Positions 34,560 to 47,572 of a DNA stretch of 64,000 bases are shown here, piece after piece (the first letter of the stretch is position 1; each line of letters begins with the position of its first letter). Origin of the DNA: Lactuca virosa (lineage: Eukaryota > Streptophyta > Magnoliopsida > Asterales > Asteraceae); assembly GCA_928212115.1 (NCBI GenBank), contig CAKMRJ010005745.1, positions 101,237,599 to 101,301,598 of the forward strand. The letters run 5' to 3'. The position numbers and the translations under genes were made by a program. The notes under the pieces are model-generated. The model was not told where the DNA came from and did not search any database. It worked only from the letters and a program-made list of their open reading frames with translations.

Positions 34560-35328
34560 ATGTCATCAACTGGAACCAGTCAGACAATCAACGAAACCCT
34601 TGCCTTTCCTATGGACGCCGCTACTTTTCAAGCCGCAGCTACAACTGCTGTGACGGCTGTCGTGGCAGCTGTCCTCGCAAACCGCAGCGCTATTAACGCA
34701 AGCAATGCTGACGAAGGGGTGGACAATCCCGATCATGGTATCAATACAGGAAGTCATCAAACGATAACAGTAACAGACTCGCAAAGCCGAAAAATAGAGA
34801 ATAGGAAACAAAAGCGCAAAACCCAGAAGGAACGCAAACGATCACAAAGACTCGCCATGCAAAAAACAACAAGCGGCAACCCCTGCCATCCCAGTGCCAA
34901 GCAGGCCATACGAGGGAAAACTTCCGAAGTGTGATAAGTGTAGTTTCCATCATCATGGGGCTTGCCATGAAATGCAATGTTGCAATTGCCTAAAAATAGG
35001 GCACCATGCTCATAGTTGTGGAGCACCGGCCCTACTCATCACTCAAGCCCCTGGCATAGAGGTCAACCAGACTTCCAAGAGTGGTGGTAAAGCAGGACAC
35101 TTTAAAAGGAAATTTTCAAAGTGGACGAACAAGGAGGGCACTCGTGTCCACATAACTCTGACTCGACACATCACTTCCACCACCGATATTGGTACTAGCC
35201 GGATATGTCATCAATGTGGTGAGATAGGACATCTCAAGAAAGACTGTCCAATAGCAAAGAACTCGGGCGCAGATGGGAAGATTCTAAGGATCACAGCTGC
35301 AGGAGAGACTACGTCGGTCCCTCGTTAG
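34560..35328 (+). pseudogene. E2 gag remnant B, capsid deleted
   Basis: Same structure as copy A. One A fewer in the AAAA run near 34790 and two more A near 34863 change the frame, so the head now reads into the basic linker up to 34934 and the knuckle region is open from about 34894 to 35328. The zinc knuckles CCNCLKIGHHAHSC and CHQCGEIGHLKKDC are unchanged. Confidence 0.82.
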
Positions 35329-36199
35329 AGTACCTAGGCGTTCGTTGTAACAGACACTTAAACTGTTTAAAATTAGTGCAACTTGAGTCTTATCTTTTGC
35401 GAGATCCCGTCAGTAAAGGGATGCTCGTGCTGCGTATACTTGTCTTTTGTAGTATACCTAGTTCGCAGCAATAGTCTAGTAGTGAATCTATAGTACTGTA
35501 ACGCTGTTAAAAGTTGCACTGTTGGATTTTGTCTATAACGCCTTTATGATCAAGTCAAATGTATTTCCCAAGTGAGTCCGATATTATCTTCAGCTAGATT
35601 CAATTCGATCCACTCAATACCAATTTCGTACGTACATCTTTTTCTCCGTACACGTCTTTCTAGAGAAGCCGTCATTCCAAAATTCCGAGGTACGCATGCC
35701 GAGAGTACCTTATGTCCCGTACCTTTCCCGAAGACACTTCAGCAAAACTCCCCAGAATACTACTCGTACAGTACGTCAAGTTCAACCCGAAGATCCATAC
35801 AATTGATCTATCACTGAAGAAGATATACACAAGGGTGGTATATAATCAAGGTTCTACAGGTTTAGAATTGATGATTCCACTTTAACTTCTTTTCCTCGTT
35901 GGGATGTGAGCTTAAGGAAGAATCATTTATTCGACTACCTTTTCAATCTTAATTATATACGACTCGTATACACGAGACTGTGATCGATGAACCATGTATG
36001 ACTTCTACAATGAACCTCAGGACGGAGACTGCCCAAGACTATGAGTAATCACCTCGTCATGTGAACAAACTTGGAACCCAGTATGACTCTTACAACCAGA
36101 TCGCCCTACAGTCTAAACACCTACAGAGCTACAAGAACAGTCAGGACAACATAACGAACTACCCGGCAAAAGAATAGGAAGACCAAGCTCCTCGCCTAG
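35329..36199 (+). other. E2 gag-pol spacer B
   Basis: Near-identical to spacer A, with the leader motif at 35890-35975. Confidence 0.5.
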
Positions 36200-37416
36200 G
36201 AGAGCTCCGGTCTTATTCTTCAGAAAGGTGGACGAATAGTATCATGAGTACATCGACTATCGAAAACCTCGTCAAGATTTCCATTGGAAATCATTACCCC
36301 TGCTACGCATAGATGAGTTGGTTTAGCAAACGCAAGGAACGAATTTCCTTTCAGAAAAGGACCTGAGATCCGAATATCACCAGTTTCGATTGTTAGCGAA
36401 GGATGTCCTGAAGACGACCTTCCGAACTCAATGCGAACACTACGAGTCGGTAGTGATACCCCTCGGATAGGACCAATACGCCTTGTAGTATTCATGAGCT
36501 TAGTGAATAGGGTACGCCGTTCTTACTAGGATCAGTTCATCATTTAATCTTATAAATGACTTACTTATCTACTCTCGTAGTAAGAAGGAAATCACAAAGA
36601 ACATCTACAACAAACCATAGAACCAAAACATTCAGAGAAGCATTGAACGAAGTTCTCTAAATACGAGTTGTAATTGAAGAGTCAAATTGCTAAGACGCAC
36701 TATTAGTGATATGGGAATTCTTGAGGACCCTTTCAATTTATCACAACCGTTGAGAATTTGTCAGCACCGAAGACGCCATCGGAAATTCGCCAAATGCTAG
36801 GTTCCACAGACCTACTGTCGTAGTTCATCTAGAACTCCTCGCAATTTGCGAAACCTCTTAAGACTTTGACCCAGAAAGGAGCGACCCTTGACTAGGAAGA
36901 GAAGCAAGAGAGAGAAACCCTTGGAACTCCAGGTGAGAGACCAATTTCATTTGGAAGTCTCACTCTGGGAAGGCTTAATACGCTTCGTAAAGCGTGGAAA
37001 GCTAAATTCAAGATAGTTAGGACCTTCGAGATTCTTGCCAGAATCGGCCTGTAACTCACAAACTCAATCTACCCCGCGAGCTTAGTAACGTACATTCTAT
37101 TCTTCACGTTTCGAACTTGTAAAAGTATCTATCCGAAGAGACTCTTGAAATCCCACTCGAAGAGATCGAGTTCCACAAGAGCCTCATCTGAGTGGAAGAA
37201 CCGTAGCGACCATGGACCGAGAGGCCATGCGAACGATTCATAGCCATTTCCCATTAGTGAAGGTTCGCTGGAATGCCAACCAAAGACCTACATTCACTTG
37301 AGAGCGCGAGAATCAATCGATTAGGAAGTATCCCCACTTCTTGGCTCGATTATTCATGCCTACTTCCTTACCTAAATTCTAATTTCGGGACGAAATTCCT
37401 TCTAAGGGGGGGATGA
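36200..37416 (+). pseudogene. E2 pol remnant B
   Basis: Same truncated RT joined to the integrase C-terminal/chromodomain tail as in unit A, with the same deletion point (about 36905-36915) and nearly all the same stops. Shared lesions show that the defect predates duplication of the unit. Confidence 0.83.
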
Positions 37417-40386
37417 TGTGACAACCCGAAATTTTCTATTCTGTACAACCCTTCAATTCAATAGAAGTCAGAAAAGTTGCTGCTAAGTTTCAAACTTTTT
37501 TTGGAATAAGTTTGAGTATTGTAGGATTTACACTTTAGGAGATATCAGGAGAGAGGATGCCCTGGGGTTATAGTGCATCACTGTTATTCCTAAACTCCAA
37601 GGAATTGGAGTTTAATGCCTAAATAAAATATTTACAGCCAAAAACCCTAAATTTGGGAGTATATATATGACACTTAGTCATTATTTACACTTTTTCCAAA
37701 AACAAGATCCAAATCCATTTCTCTCTCAAGTATCATCCAAAAACTTTTCAAGATCTTCAATCTAGTAAGTGTTTCTAGCTTTCTTAAGTTGTTATATGAC
37801 TTAATCTAGTGTTTTAACACACTTCTATCTGTGAAATCATTCCAAAAGGGGTCAATCTTCAAGTTTCACCAAGAACACCAAGAACAAACACTAGTGTTCT
37901 TGGACTTTTGGACCTTTTCGTGCTTCTACCTTGTAAGTACTTCTATCCTAGAGTATCTTAAGGCTTGTTACACTTATATATCACAAGAAATCATCCAAGA
38001 ACACCAAGATCAAAGGTGTTTACGGTCCAAGAACACCTTGGACCGTAAACCCCATTTAGGGTGCCAATGTGTGCCCTAGCTTATCCTAAGCCTTGGTAAC
38101 TAGCCTAGATTCATTCCTTGATATGGTTAGGACTTGAAAACATCAAAATACCATAGATAATATGTGTTTACGGCCGTAAACACATGGAGAAGTGGTCCAT
38201 GGGCCGTAAACTACATATAGGGGTGATTTGATGCCACAAACACTTCCATAGGCTTATACTTCAATGTAGAAATGCTTCTAAGACTTCAAACAACAAATGG
38301 TCAAAAGTGTGTGAGCTTACGGCCGTAAACCCATGAGTTTACGACCATAAACTCTTTTGGTTGTGACCATAAAACCGTAAACTCCCTAATGGAGTTTTCC
38401 TTGAAACCCAAGCACACTAGCCCTTCCTTACAACACTTAGATGCAATCCTTAGCACTTATAACACTTATATGAAGTGTTTAACATGTCTTAGGATGTCTT
38501 GACTTTGTTATTTAGTTGTTAAAGACTAATTAGATACATATATATGGTATTATATGTTATCTAGGATCATAGAGTGTGTACAAGTCTTCACTTGACACCT
38601 AACATCCTATACTGTTCGTTCAATCCCAACCACTTGCGACAGGTGAGTTCATACCCCTTAATTAACCTTTTAAATGTTTTTAAATGCTTTTATGGGGGGG
38701 GATACAAGTTGAATCATGCTAGTTATTACATCAATCACATGTGATTAGTAACTAGCATACAAATGTATTTACTACAATTTTAGCTGTTTTACCAAACAGA
38801 TTACTTCAAATAGCTTTCCAAAACGTTTTTACTTGTTTTAAACTCTTTATCAAACTGTCTTACTTACTGAATGTTTCTTTTCAAAACTATGTTACAATAG
38901 TGTTTCAAACAAAGGTTTTCCTTATACTTATATCTGTTCTTATATACTGCTTTCAAATCATTTTACAAACTGACATCAAGTCATCTTCTTAGTACTTTAA
39001 ACTCTTTAAAGATTTTACAAAACTTCTTTTAATTCTTTATATTATAAATTGCATGCCTATATATGTATAGTTATATAAGAAATGTTTAAAGGACCTAGGA
39101 AGGCTATCCGCTTTATTTCCTTTTCCTCGATTTGGATGTGGTCTGGTGAGTATCAGGTATCCGTCCGAAGGTCGTTTAAATATTAGTTATGTATCATGTG
39201 TACATATATAGTCATAAAAGGTTCTTCCAGTCGATTCGATACCCTTGGGTAGCAAGGGTATACATTCATGTTCCTACATTGCTAGTAAACTACTATAGGG
39301 GTAGTTTAAGAAGATACTAATACTAGAACAATGAATCATACAAAGAGTCGGTTCATTCATGAGTCAATACATGCTAGATAGAGAGAGAGCACACAGAACA
39401 TTCTAATACATGCTAGATGGAGAGAGAGCACACAATACAGGCTAGACAGAAGAAGAACATACAATACAGCTAGCACACAAATACATTACATATACATTTA
39501 TACATTTATGTGAGCCATTAAACGGGTCAGGGCACTACCTGCCATGACTGTTTTTGTATCCAGAATCTCCTTAATTGGGGAGCGTATGAGTTTGTGTATA
39601 GATCTATACTGGATTGACTATCCTACACCTTGCTGCTCGCTACAGTGGGACTTGCAAGTCTACGGGTGCCAAAGGTCATTTTTACGACATCTTACATTGT
39701 CGTTTTACTATTGAGTCGGTAGCAGGATACAGGCCGATCACATGTTGCCTTAAAATATAAAATTAGTTTAAGGTAGTTAGTACAGCAGTAGTCACTTTTC
39801 ATAATACTACAGTACTAGGTTATTTTCCCATTACATTCACTTCGTGAACATTCATACGATGCACGGAAATGTAGAAGCTATATTTTTGGTTAATGATAGT
39901 CAGATTTGGGAAAATACACACTCTTACATGAGACACAGATAGATACTAGATGCCTTGGTAGAAGGCTGCTTTTAGTAGGAAACATAGGGTTTTCTAGAAG
40001 GTTCAAAGCTTTTACATACTTAAACTTCACATACTTACAAATTCATACTACAAATGCTTTTCACAAATACAGACACTAAAATACTTATGATCTCACCAGC
40101 CTTAAAGCTAATACTCTCTTTCAAAATAACTTGTATCCTCAGGTCATCAGTAGACAGGTACAGATGCAAGGTTTAGAGAAGATGGAGCTTATTCAAGACT
40201 CATCTTTCATTTTGATTTATACTTTGGTGTCTATATAATTTCACAGAATACACTTGTATTAAAATTATACTATTAATGCAATGGATGATGTTGTTGCTTG
40301 TTTACTACTATTCATGGTTGTGATACTGTACATGACGTCCTCCGCCCCAGAACGTTTCCGCCGTTCTTAGGTTTTGGGGTGTGACA
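37417..40386 (+). repeat. E2 LTR C
   Basis: 2970 bp with canonical ends. The T run at 37495 is shorter than in A and B. Hairpin at 38018-38050. The LTR stops exactly at TGTGACA, next to inverted E4 LTR sequence. Confidence 0.93.
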
Positions 40387-42076
40387 TTAAACCACATCCA
40401 AACGAGGAAAAGGAATTTCAGCGAGTTAGCCTTCCTAAGTCCTTTAAACATTACTTATATAACTATACATATACAGGCATGCATTTAACGATATAAAAGT
40501 AATAAAGAAGTTTTGGTAAAACCTTTGGAAAACTTTATAAATAAGAATTTATGACTTGTTGTTAGTTTATAAAACAAGCTTTGAAAATCTTTGGACAATC
40601 TTTAATAACCTAAAAAGGGATATTCATACTTTAAAAGAGATTCGAAAACAAGATTTGAAAACCTTTTGCTGGATAAAGCAGTTTAACATGCAAAAATGTA
40701 TTTGCTATACAGTTATTAATCACATGTGATTGATATAATAACCCTATAGTTCAACTTGTATTCCCCCCCATAAAAGCATTTAAAATCATTTAAAAGGTTA
40801 ATTCAGGGGTATGAACTCGCCTGACGTGGGTGATTCGGATGAACGGATGGTATAGGATGCTAAGTGTCAAGTGAGGACTTAACCACACACGCGAATCCTA
40901 TTTAACATGTAATGATGCATTTAAGTATCTAATTAGTCATTTAATAACTAATTAAGCAAGTAAGGATGTCCTAATACATGAAAACACTTTGCTACAAGTG
41001 CTAGGATTACCAAGGGTTGCATATAAGGAGAGTATGGACTCACATTGGAGTTTACTCCTCAATTGGTGGCCCTTAGGGGTGTTTACGGTTTCAAGACCAC
41101 TTCCCCCATGAGTTTACGGCCGTAAACTCATGGAAGTGGTGTCATTGGGTGTTTGAAGGTCTTATATCACTCAAGGAATTATGCTAGACTCGAATCAAGG
41201 GCTTAGGAAGTGACTAGGGCTCAAAATGGACACTCTTTGGAGTTTACGGTCCTTGGACCACTCCCTTGGGAGTTTACGGTCGTAAACACATGGGTTTACA
41301 GCCGTAAACCCATGTTTGTCCATTCCTTTCGAGTTTTGGTGGTTCTATCGTATGCATGCAAGGTTCTAGTCACTTATACAAGCATTGGAAGGTGTTAAGG
41401 GCACTTAAACACCCTTAGAAGGTGTTTACGGTTTTGGGAGGTCTCCCCAAACCGTAAAATCATATGAACATGGGGATTTGATGATTTTCGATTGTAAACA
41501 AGTTCATACTAAGCACATAAGAAGCTAGGGCAAGTGTACTTACGATCTAGGAGCTTGGATGATCGTTTTTGGCCAAGAACACTAGTGTGTGTTCTTGGTG
41601 TTTTGAAGAACACTTGAAGATCTAGTTAAAAACCAAGAATTTATGGATGAAATGTTGTAAAAACACTAGATTAAGTGTTATATGAACGAATCTAGCAAGA
41701 AAACACTTACATTTTGGCGGATTTGACAGAATGATTTTATGATAGTTGAGAGAGAATTCTTGGTGTTCTTGAACTTGGAAGTGAAGAATGGGAAATGGAG
41801 GGTAAACTCATGGTATATGCATGAGTCCATGCCAAAAGGAGTTTACGGCCTAAACACCCTTGTTTGGCCGTAAACACCTAGCCAAGGTGTTAAATGGTTA
41901 TTTGTTACATAATACTTCTAACGGACACTTCCATTTAATTGCTCGTTTGACGATAATTTAAAATAAAATACTCGAACGGGCTTAAATCCGGCCAAAAATG
42001 TTTTGAGATGATTTTGGCTAATTTTTGAAGTGCTTGATTGCGAAGTTTAAACAAAAGAAAATTTCGGGTTGTCACA
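40387..42076 (-). repeat. E4 3' LTR, truncated
   Basis: On the minus strand it starts TGTGACAACCCGAAATTTTC at 42076. It holds GTTTACGGCCGTAAAC palindromes (41115-41130 and, imperfect, 41274-41290), the donor-like CAGGCGAGTTCATACCCC (changed GT to GC, 40807-40824) and the TTTAAAGGAC/TTCCTCGTTTGGATGTGG block, and is cut at 40387. About 1.2 kb of the LTR is missing compared with E2. Confidence 0.85.
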
Positions 42077-42500
42077 TCATCCCCCCGTTAGAGGGAATTT
42101 CGTCTCGAAATTTGAGTTCAAGCACACACACAGATGCAATTGAGCGAAGGCAAAGATAAGGATGCTTTAGACACAACAGGTCTTCTCGCTCCTAAGTGAA
42201 TTTAGGTCTTTGCTTGGCGTTCTAGCGGACCTTTACTAACGGGATGCAGATTCGTTTTGTTCGCTTGACCTCTCGGTTTATGATCCTTACAGGTCCTTCT
42301 ACGAAGTTAGGGTTCCCAATGATTTCTATCACGACGAGTGGTATTATACAAGTCACGTCGAACAACACCTTGTCCATGCTGGAGACGTGAATAGACTAGG
42401 GTGGAATCTATGGAATTCCAAAAGTAGTCGAGGTCTGACGGGGGTTGGACCCATTCTTATCAAGAATCTCGGATGGTCCTAAGCTCTTGGAAAAATAGAG
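42077..42500 (-). pseudogene. E4 PPT and chromodomain/integrase tail remnant
   Basis: The PPT TAACGGGGGGATGA (42077-42090) precedes the LTR on the minus strand. Farther in, 42190-42370 matches the E1 chromodomain DNA (AAGGTCCGCTAGAACGCCAA) and about 42360-42400 the FHVSN segment. Frames are broken. The function is lost. Confidence 0.75.
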
Positions 42501-43850
42501 CTTTTCAGTACTTAGAACAGGATGTACTTCTATGGTGAGATCATCACTGGCGTGATCGCCATTTTGAAGTTCCAAAAGTTCTCTCTTACTGAGGGTGTAG
42601 TTCCCGGGTTGGTTCTTAGAAGGCTCAGGTCGTCTTTGGATTCGTATTTCCTACTGATTGGCTTTCGGAGGTTTTCTGGATCATCGGATGTATTGGCTAC
42701 ACACTGGCATCTATTGGTTACGGGACATCTATCTCGACTTAGTGCAAAATGGACCCGCACTTCTGACTCTCGAGGTGTTTCTATCGGAAACTCTCAAAGT
42801 CAGTGAGATAGGGTTTTATCAGACGATGTTTAGAAAGTTTTAATTTTCGTCATCTTCTAACAGATGTTTTCACAGTATGATTCTTAACTGGAAAGGATCA
42901 TGCCCTTACTCGCTTCACTGTTTTATGGATAACAGTCTCTGATCAGGGCAACTTTGTCTGTAGAGATTCTTGAAAGGGTTGACTATTTCAGGAGGTGGTT
43001 CTACTATCTCCTTTGAGATAGTATTCCTTGGAACACCTAGTAGCCCAAAAATCTCTAAGACATGTCCTATTACCTAAGGTGTCGGCTCCTTCCAGTTTGT
43101 AGGAAGCGCGTGTTCTTGTATAACCCATTGACTAACACCTAGACTGGTGTCGAGTCTATAATCTCTTCGGGATCTGGGTTAAAAGGCTTAACGCAACCTA
43201 CTTTTGTACTTTATTCAGGTATTCTTGGTTGCGGAGGTTATCCTGTGGTTCTTGGCATTCTAGTATTAACTTTGGAGAATGCAGTCCATCGTCTACAGGG
43301 CGACGGTGACTTTTCTCGCATGAGGAGGCGGTGTGTCCTAGGCACTACTCGTCTGTAACTGGATGGACGAAGTGCCAGAGTAGTGCGAGTATCTTTTGCA
43401 ACTACTCTTCCGGTGTTTCTAAGTTTTCTCGATCCAGATTAAATCTAGAGAGTATAGGGTTCCGTCATTCGTGACTTCTAATTTCCTCATCCACTCTTCT
43501 CAGAGTTTAACCTATCACAGCTTTCAGGTGTCCGGGATTTCTGCTGAGATGCTTAATTTGTGGGATTAAGCACGAATGGACGGTCGTAGTCAATGTTTTG
43601 ACTCTTACGATTTGAGTTACTTTTCCTAACCAAGGGTGTTAGCTACTATGTTGGATTAACCGGGATGACAACAAACTTCGGATTTGTGGCCATTTCAGTA
43701 GCTCAACCCGCAGCGGTTCTCTTGACTCTAGCTCCTTTTCTATGGGATAGGATGAAGGGTCTTACTATAAGGTTCGTGGTAGAGCTCATACTTTGCTTAA
43801 TCACTAATACTCGGTGTATACAAGTCGTATATAATTGAGATCGACGGGAT
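42501..43850 (-). other. E4 interior, probably decayed pol
   Basis: Position between the chromodomain tail and the gag side implies pol. I could not place RT, RNase H or integrase motifs with confidence. Short open frames here have no recognisable content. Confidence 0.4.
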
Positions 43851-43854
43851 GTTC

Positions 43855-43965
43855 AGTTGTGTGGCCCCACCCCAAACCCACAACCCAACGAGGAACAGGG
43901 AGTAGGGAGGAAGCACACATCTTAAATCTTATTGATTTAAATTATATACCACTCTTATGCATATA
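43855..43965 (-). repeat. Leader-type motif in E4 interior
   Basis: On the minus strand: CTGTTCCTCGTTGGGTTGTG followed by an AT-rich ATATATAA-type block. Same type as 3018-3108. Confidence 0.55.
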
Positions 43966-44580
43966 CTCCGTAGTAGTAAGTTAATCCCATGAGTTCTTTC
44001 TCTTGATTCACGAACCTGATCGTTGCGGTGCAATTGGTCTTTCTGGGGAATCCACTGAGTAGACCTCGGGCGGTTATTGTCTTCTGGGATACCTGCAGTG
44101 CCTTTCGTTTCTGGTTCTAACTGTCTAAGGAGGGGTTGGTTAACAGCGTGTGGTACCCTTCTCCTGGGTACTTCGGAAGGTTTGGATAAGAGAGACGGCT
44201 GGCGGATCGCATTAGGTTTTATTATTAGGTTCGGAAGAACCTTTATTGACGAATAGACTATGGTGAAAGTTCTCTTTACACAGCACTAGGAATTTTCACA
44301 TGGTTGAAATAAGTCGAACCATGATTGACGGAAGTGTTGAATCTAACAAACATCGACATGATATGGAATGAAGATCGATAGGACCATGTGCTGTACTGGG
44401 CACACAAGTTCTTAGCTTCTCGGGTTTCGTCCATGGTATCATTGTCGTGGATACTTGGACCGATAGAATTGACGCGGAACTCTAGGGGGTCCTGATGTTT
44501 CGAAACAATGTACTTTTCATGAATGGATTTCTCACGAGGCCTCTCTATAATCGCCTAGTATACACTAGTCATGTATAATT
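43966..44580 (-). other. E4 interior, unassigned
   Basis: No coding region, repeat or structure recognised beyond general similarity in composition to E2 gag-pol spacers. Confidence 0.35.
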
Positions 44581-44629
44581 AAGGTTAAAATGACTGTTGA
44601 CTGAGCGACTCTGCCCTAAATCCACAACC

Positions 44630-44634
44630 CAACG
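44630..44634. other. Target-site duplication of E3, left copy (CAACG)
   Basis: CAACG precedes the E3 5' LTR, and the same five bases follow the 3' LTR at 54155-54159. The E4 leader-type motif (CCACAACCC | AGGAACAGG) is continuous across the insertion. This proves E3 arrived as one unit by integrase-type insertion. Confidence 0.92.
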
Positions 44635-47557
44635 TGTGACAACCGTCAAATTTCGGTCAAGTCAAAGTCAAACAAAGTCAATAAGTCAAACCGGTCAACT
44701 CCAATAACCCTTGTATGTTAGGGTTTACGTTATGTAATCACTATACAATTCGCTATTTTAATGAGAAATCATCATTTGGAAAGTTCATGTGTTTGATTTT
44801 CCTTAGCCTTAATAGTGCTAAACAACGAACCAAAGCGATAAAACACTATTGCACAATCATCGGGATTGTGTAGGACACTAAATCATGGCTTAAAGGGGGG
44901 TTTATGGACCTTGCGTTGCGAAGCCGGACACTCAAAAATATCACAAAAGAAACCTCTCTCAATCTCTTTCACTCAATCTCTCTCTATTAAAATCTCTCCC
45001 AAATCTCTCCCGAATCTCTCTCAAAAGTTACTTTAACTTTTTGTAATCATTTGGGTCATCTCGACCCTTAACCGGGTCAAAAACCGCTTGAAACGGGGTA
45101 AAAACGGGTGAAATAGCCCTAAGGAACCCAAAACCCTCCTATTAGAAGCTTCTCAGCATGCGAGACCGAAGCCTCTCAACATGCGAGACCGAAGCCGAAG
45201 CCAGCATGACAGACCGAAGCTGAAACTACCGAGACAGAAGCCTCGCATGTGAGCCTGCTGGTACGAAGCTTCGCACCTTCGGCCCCATGCGAGAGGTCTT
45301 GCAGATAGCTTGTTTTTCCCGGTTTTCGACTACGACTTCGTTTTAACTCCGTTTTTCATTATTTTAACGTGGGATTTTCACCCAAAACTTTATTTTATAA
45401 ACTAAGGCCCCAAAATATATAAATCCCCAGGGTTTTTATAAAAATATATTAAAAGAATTAGTGGTTGAACTAATTATTGAGGGAATATTTGCTTTTCCTT
45501 ATTTTATGACAAAAGCAAACCACCACCACCTCACTCTATGATCAACCACTCTTTCCCACTACCCCTTGTCACCTTAGTGGACCTTTACACCAAATCTCCA
45601 GCTCTTCCCACGTTCTAAGAGCTGGAGAATTGGTCATCTCTCCTCATTCTCACTAACTTCTTTCATTCTACACTTAGCAACCAAAGAACACTCTCCAAAA
45701 TTCTCTCATCTTTTCTCTCAACTTCAAGAACTTCAAGGCTTTCTCCAGGGATTTCTTTCTTCAATTAGTAAGTATCTTCATCATTCATATAATTATTACA
45801 CTCCATTCTACTCAAATCATTGATATCTTACACAAATTCCATCTTATTCGGTGTTAGATTCTCGAATCATCAAGACATCTTCTTAGTGTTCTTGGGTTGA
45901 ACACTTCCTCTCTCTTACTTTCATCCTCTGAAACCACATAGGGTGAGTTCATACCCCTACATTTACATGTTTTCTTAAGTTTTAAGGGGGGGATACAAGT
46001 AAAATCATCAAGAACACAATTAAACTTTTTCTAACAGATTACATCAGAAAAGATGGACTTTAATCACGGACTGTTTTGGTCAAATTAAATATTTTAGTTT
46101 TCAAAACTGTTCCAGGTGAAAGTAGTTCAAACTCTTAGCTTTAAAATGGCTACTTGCACATCTCCATATGATGTTTCTACAATTTATGGTGATTTTTACA
46201 AAACTGCCTATCATTTCAGAGGCAAACCCGGACCAGTTTGTGATTATGGACATTTTGACCTCTGTTAGAGATCACTAAAAATCATGATAAAATTTATGAA
46301 CAAACTAGACTCATATTCCAAACTCCCACAATTTGTGGATTTGGATTTGGAGCTTTGATGATTTTTCTATAAATTTTCTAAGAACAGTAACAGAAACTGT
46401 ATACAAGAAAAAGTTGTTGTCAATTTCATTTCACCTTGTAACATATGAGCAAGGTGTATATCTTTATGTGATTATATGTTATTGCAATATATGACATTTT
46501 TTTCTTAATATTTAGACACACATCAGTTTACAAATGGATTTGGACATATAAAATATAAAGAATAACAAGTGATTATAATCAAAGTACAACCGATACATTC
46601 AAACATTTAATAAACTATTTTGAATATAGTTTGCATACATTACTACGTACTACCCTTGGTTGATAAACTATAATAGGTATAGTTTATGAAACATTACATA
46701 ACACATACATTTAAAAAGGGTACATTTATACAAAGGATATTTTCATTAAGCAAGGTACGGCCATACGGTACCAAGTTTTCATAACATGTAATTCCGTTAA
46801 TGACTTTGTGAGACATTTACTTCAAATTACCATTAAGTCCTGTATTGTAACCAGAGTCTCCTTGAGGGAGAGCGTGATAGTTGTGTATAGATCTATATTG
46901 GGTTTGACAAACCCACACCTAAACTGCATGCAACAGTTAGACCGATAGGTCTGGGGTGACAAATGTCATAACATTTCCGACGCCTGAAGAACGTCGTTTC
47001 AGGCCAACTAGGTCATAGCATGGTTATAATAACTCACATGTGGTATTAACAAACATAGAATTTACGGGGATTTCACTAAAATCAAACGAGTTTATGTCGA
47101 TTTAAACTTGCATTGTTTTACTATAAATATGACAAATTACTTGTACATTTCGGTCTTTGGGTTTTAAGACTACATTTACACATTAAGGAAAATATTGGAT
47201 TTTCTAGAACGAACACTACTTTTACAAGAAAAGGTTTCATAACTACATACAAAAGCTTATGCACTCACCAACTTAATTGTTGACACTCTTTCAAAACTAC
47301 TTGTATTCTCAGGAAATCACTAAACAGGTAAACAAGTGCTTTTGAGGATGGGACGTTAAGGCGTCAAACATTTCATATTTTATCAACATAATGTAATTGA
47401 TTCATAAACATGTAATTCATACAATGATGTAACTTTTTCAATTATATTTATGTTGGTTATGTTTACTTTGATCACTATTGAAATTGTTGTTATGATACTA
47501 TACATGAAGTCCTCCACCCCCGGACGTTTCCGCCATCCTTGGTTTGGGGGTGTGACA
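44635..47557 (+). repeat. E3 5' LTR
   Basis: 2923 bp, TGTGACAACCGTC to GGGTGTGACA. It contains CT-rich tracts (AATCTCTCTC, 44955-45022), reiterated GCATGCGAGACCGAAGCC units (45155-45260), a TATAAATCC element near 45416, and the putative leader intron 45953-47312. The GTTTACGGCCGTAAAC palindromes are absent, unlike E1 and E2. Confidence 0.95.
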
Positions 47558-47560
47558 GAT

Positions 47561-47572
47561 TGGTATCAGAGC
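47561..47572 (+). other. E3 primer-binding site (tRNA-iMet)
   Basis: TGGTATCAGAGC three bases after the 5' LTR. Confidence 0.9.

Larger units (their letters stand above)
20886..40386 (+). mobile_element. E2: tandem array of a defective Tekay-like element (3 LTRs, 2 interiors)
   Basis: The layout is internal tail, LTR A, interior A, LTR B, interior B, LTR C. LTR starts at 21397, 29408 and 37417 give periods of 8011 and 8009 bp. Units share the same lesions in gag and pol and look almost identical. The right end is a canonical LTR terminus against inverted E4 sequence; the left end is the copia fusion. LTR sequence differs from E1 and E3, so this is a separate family. Confidence 0.93.

Noticed and set aside
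42522..42843. Overlapping plus and minus open frames in E4
   Set aside because: No family motif; the region is decayed pol on the minus strand and the frames are chance openings.
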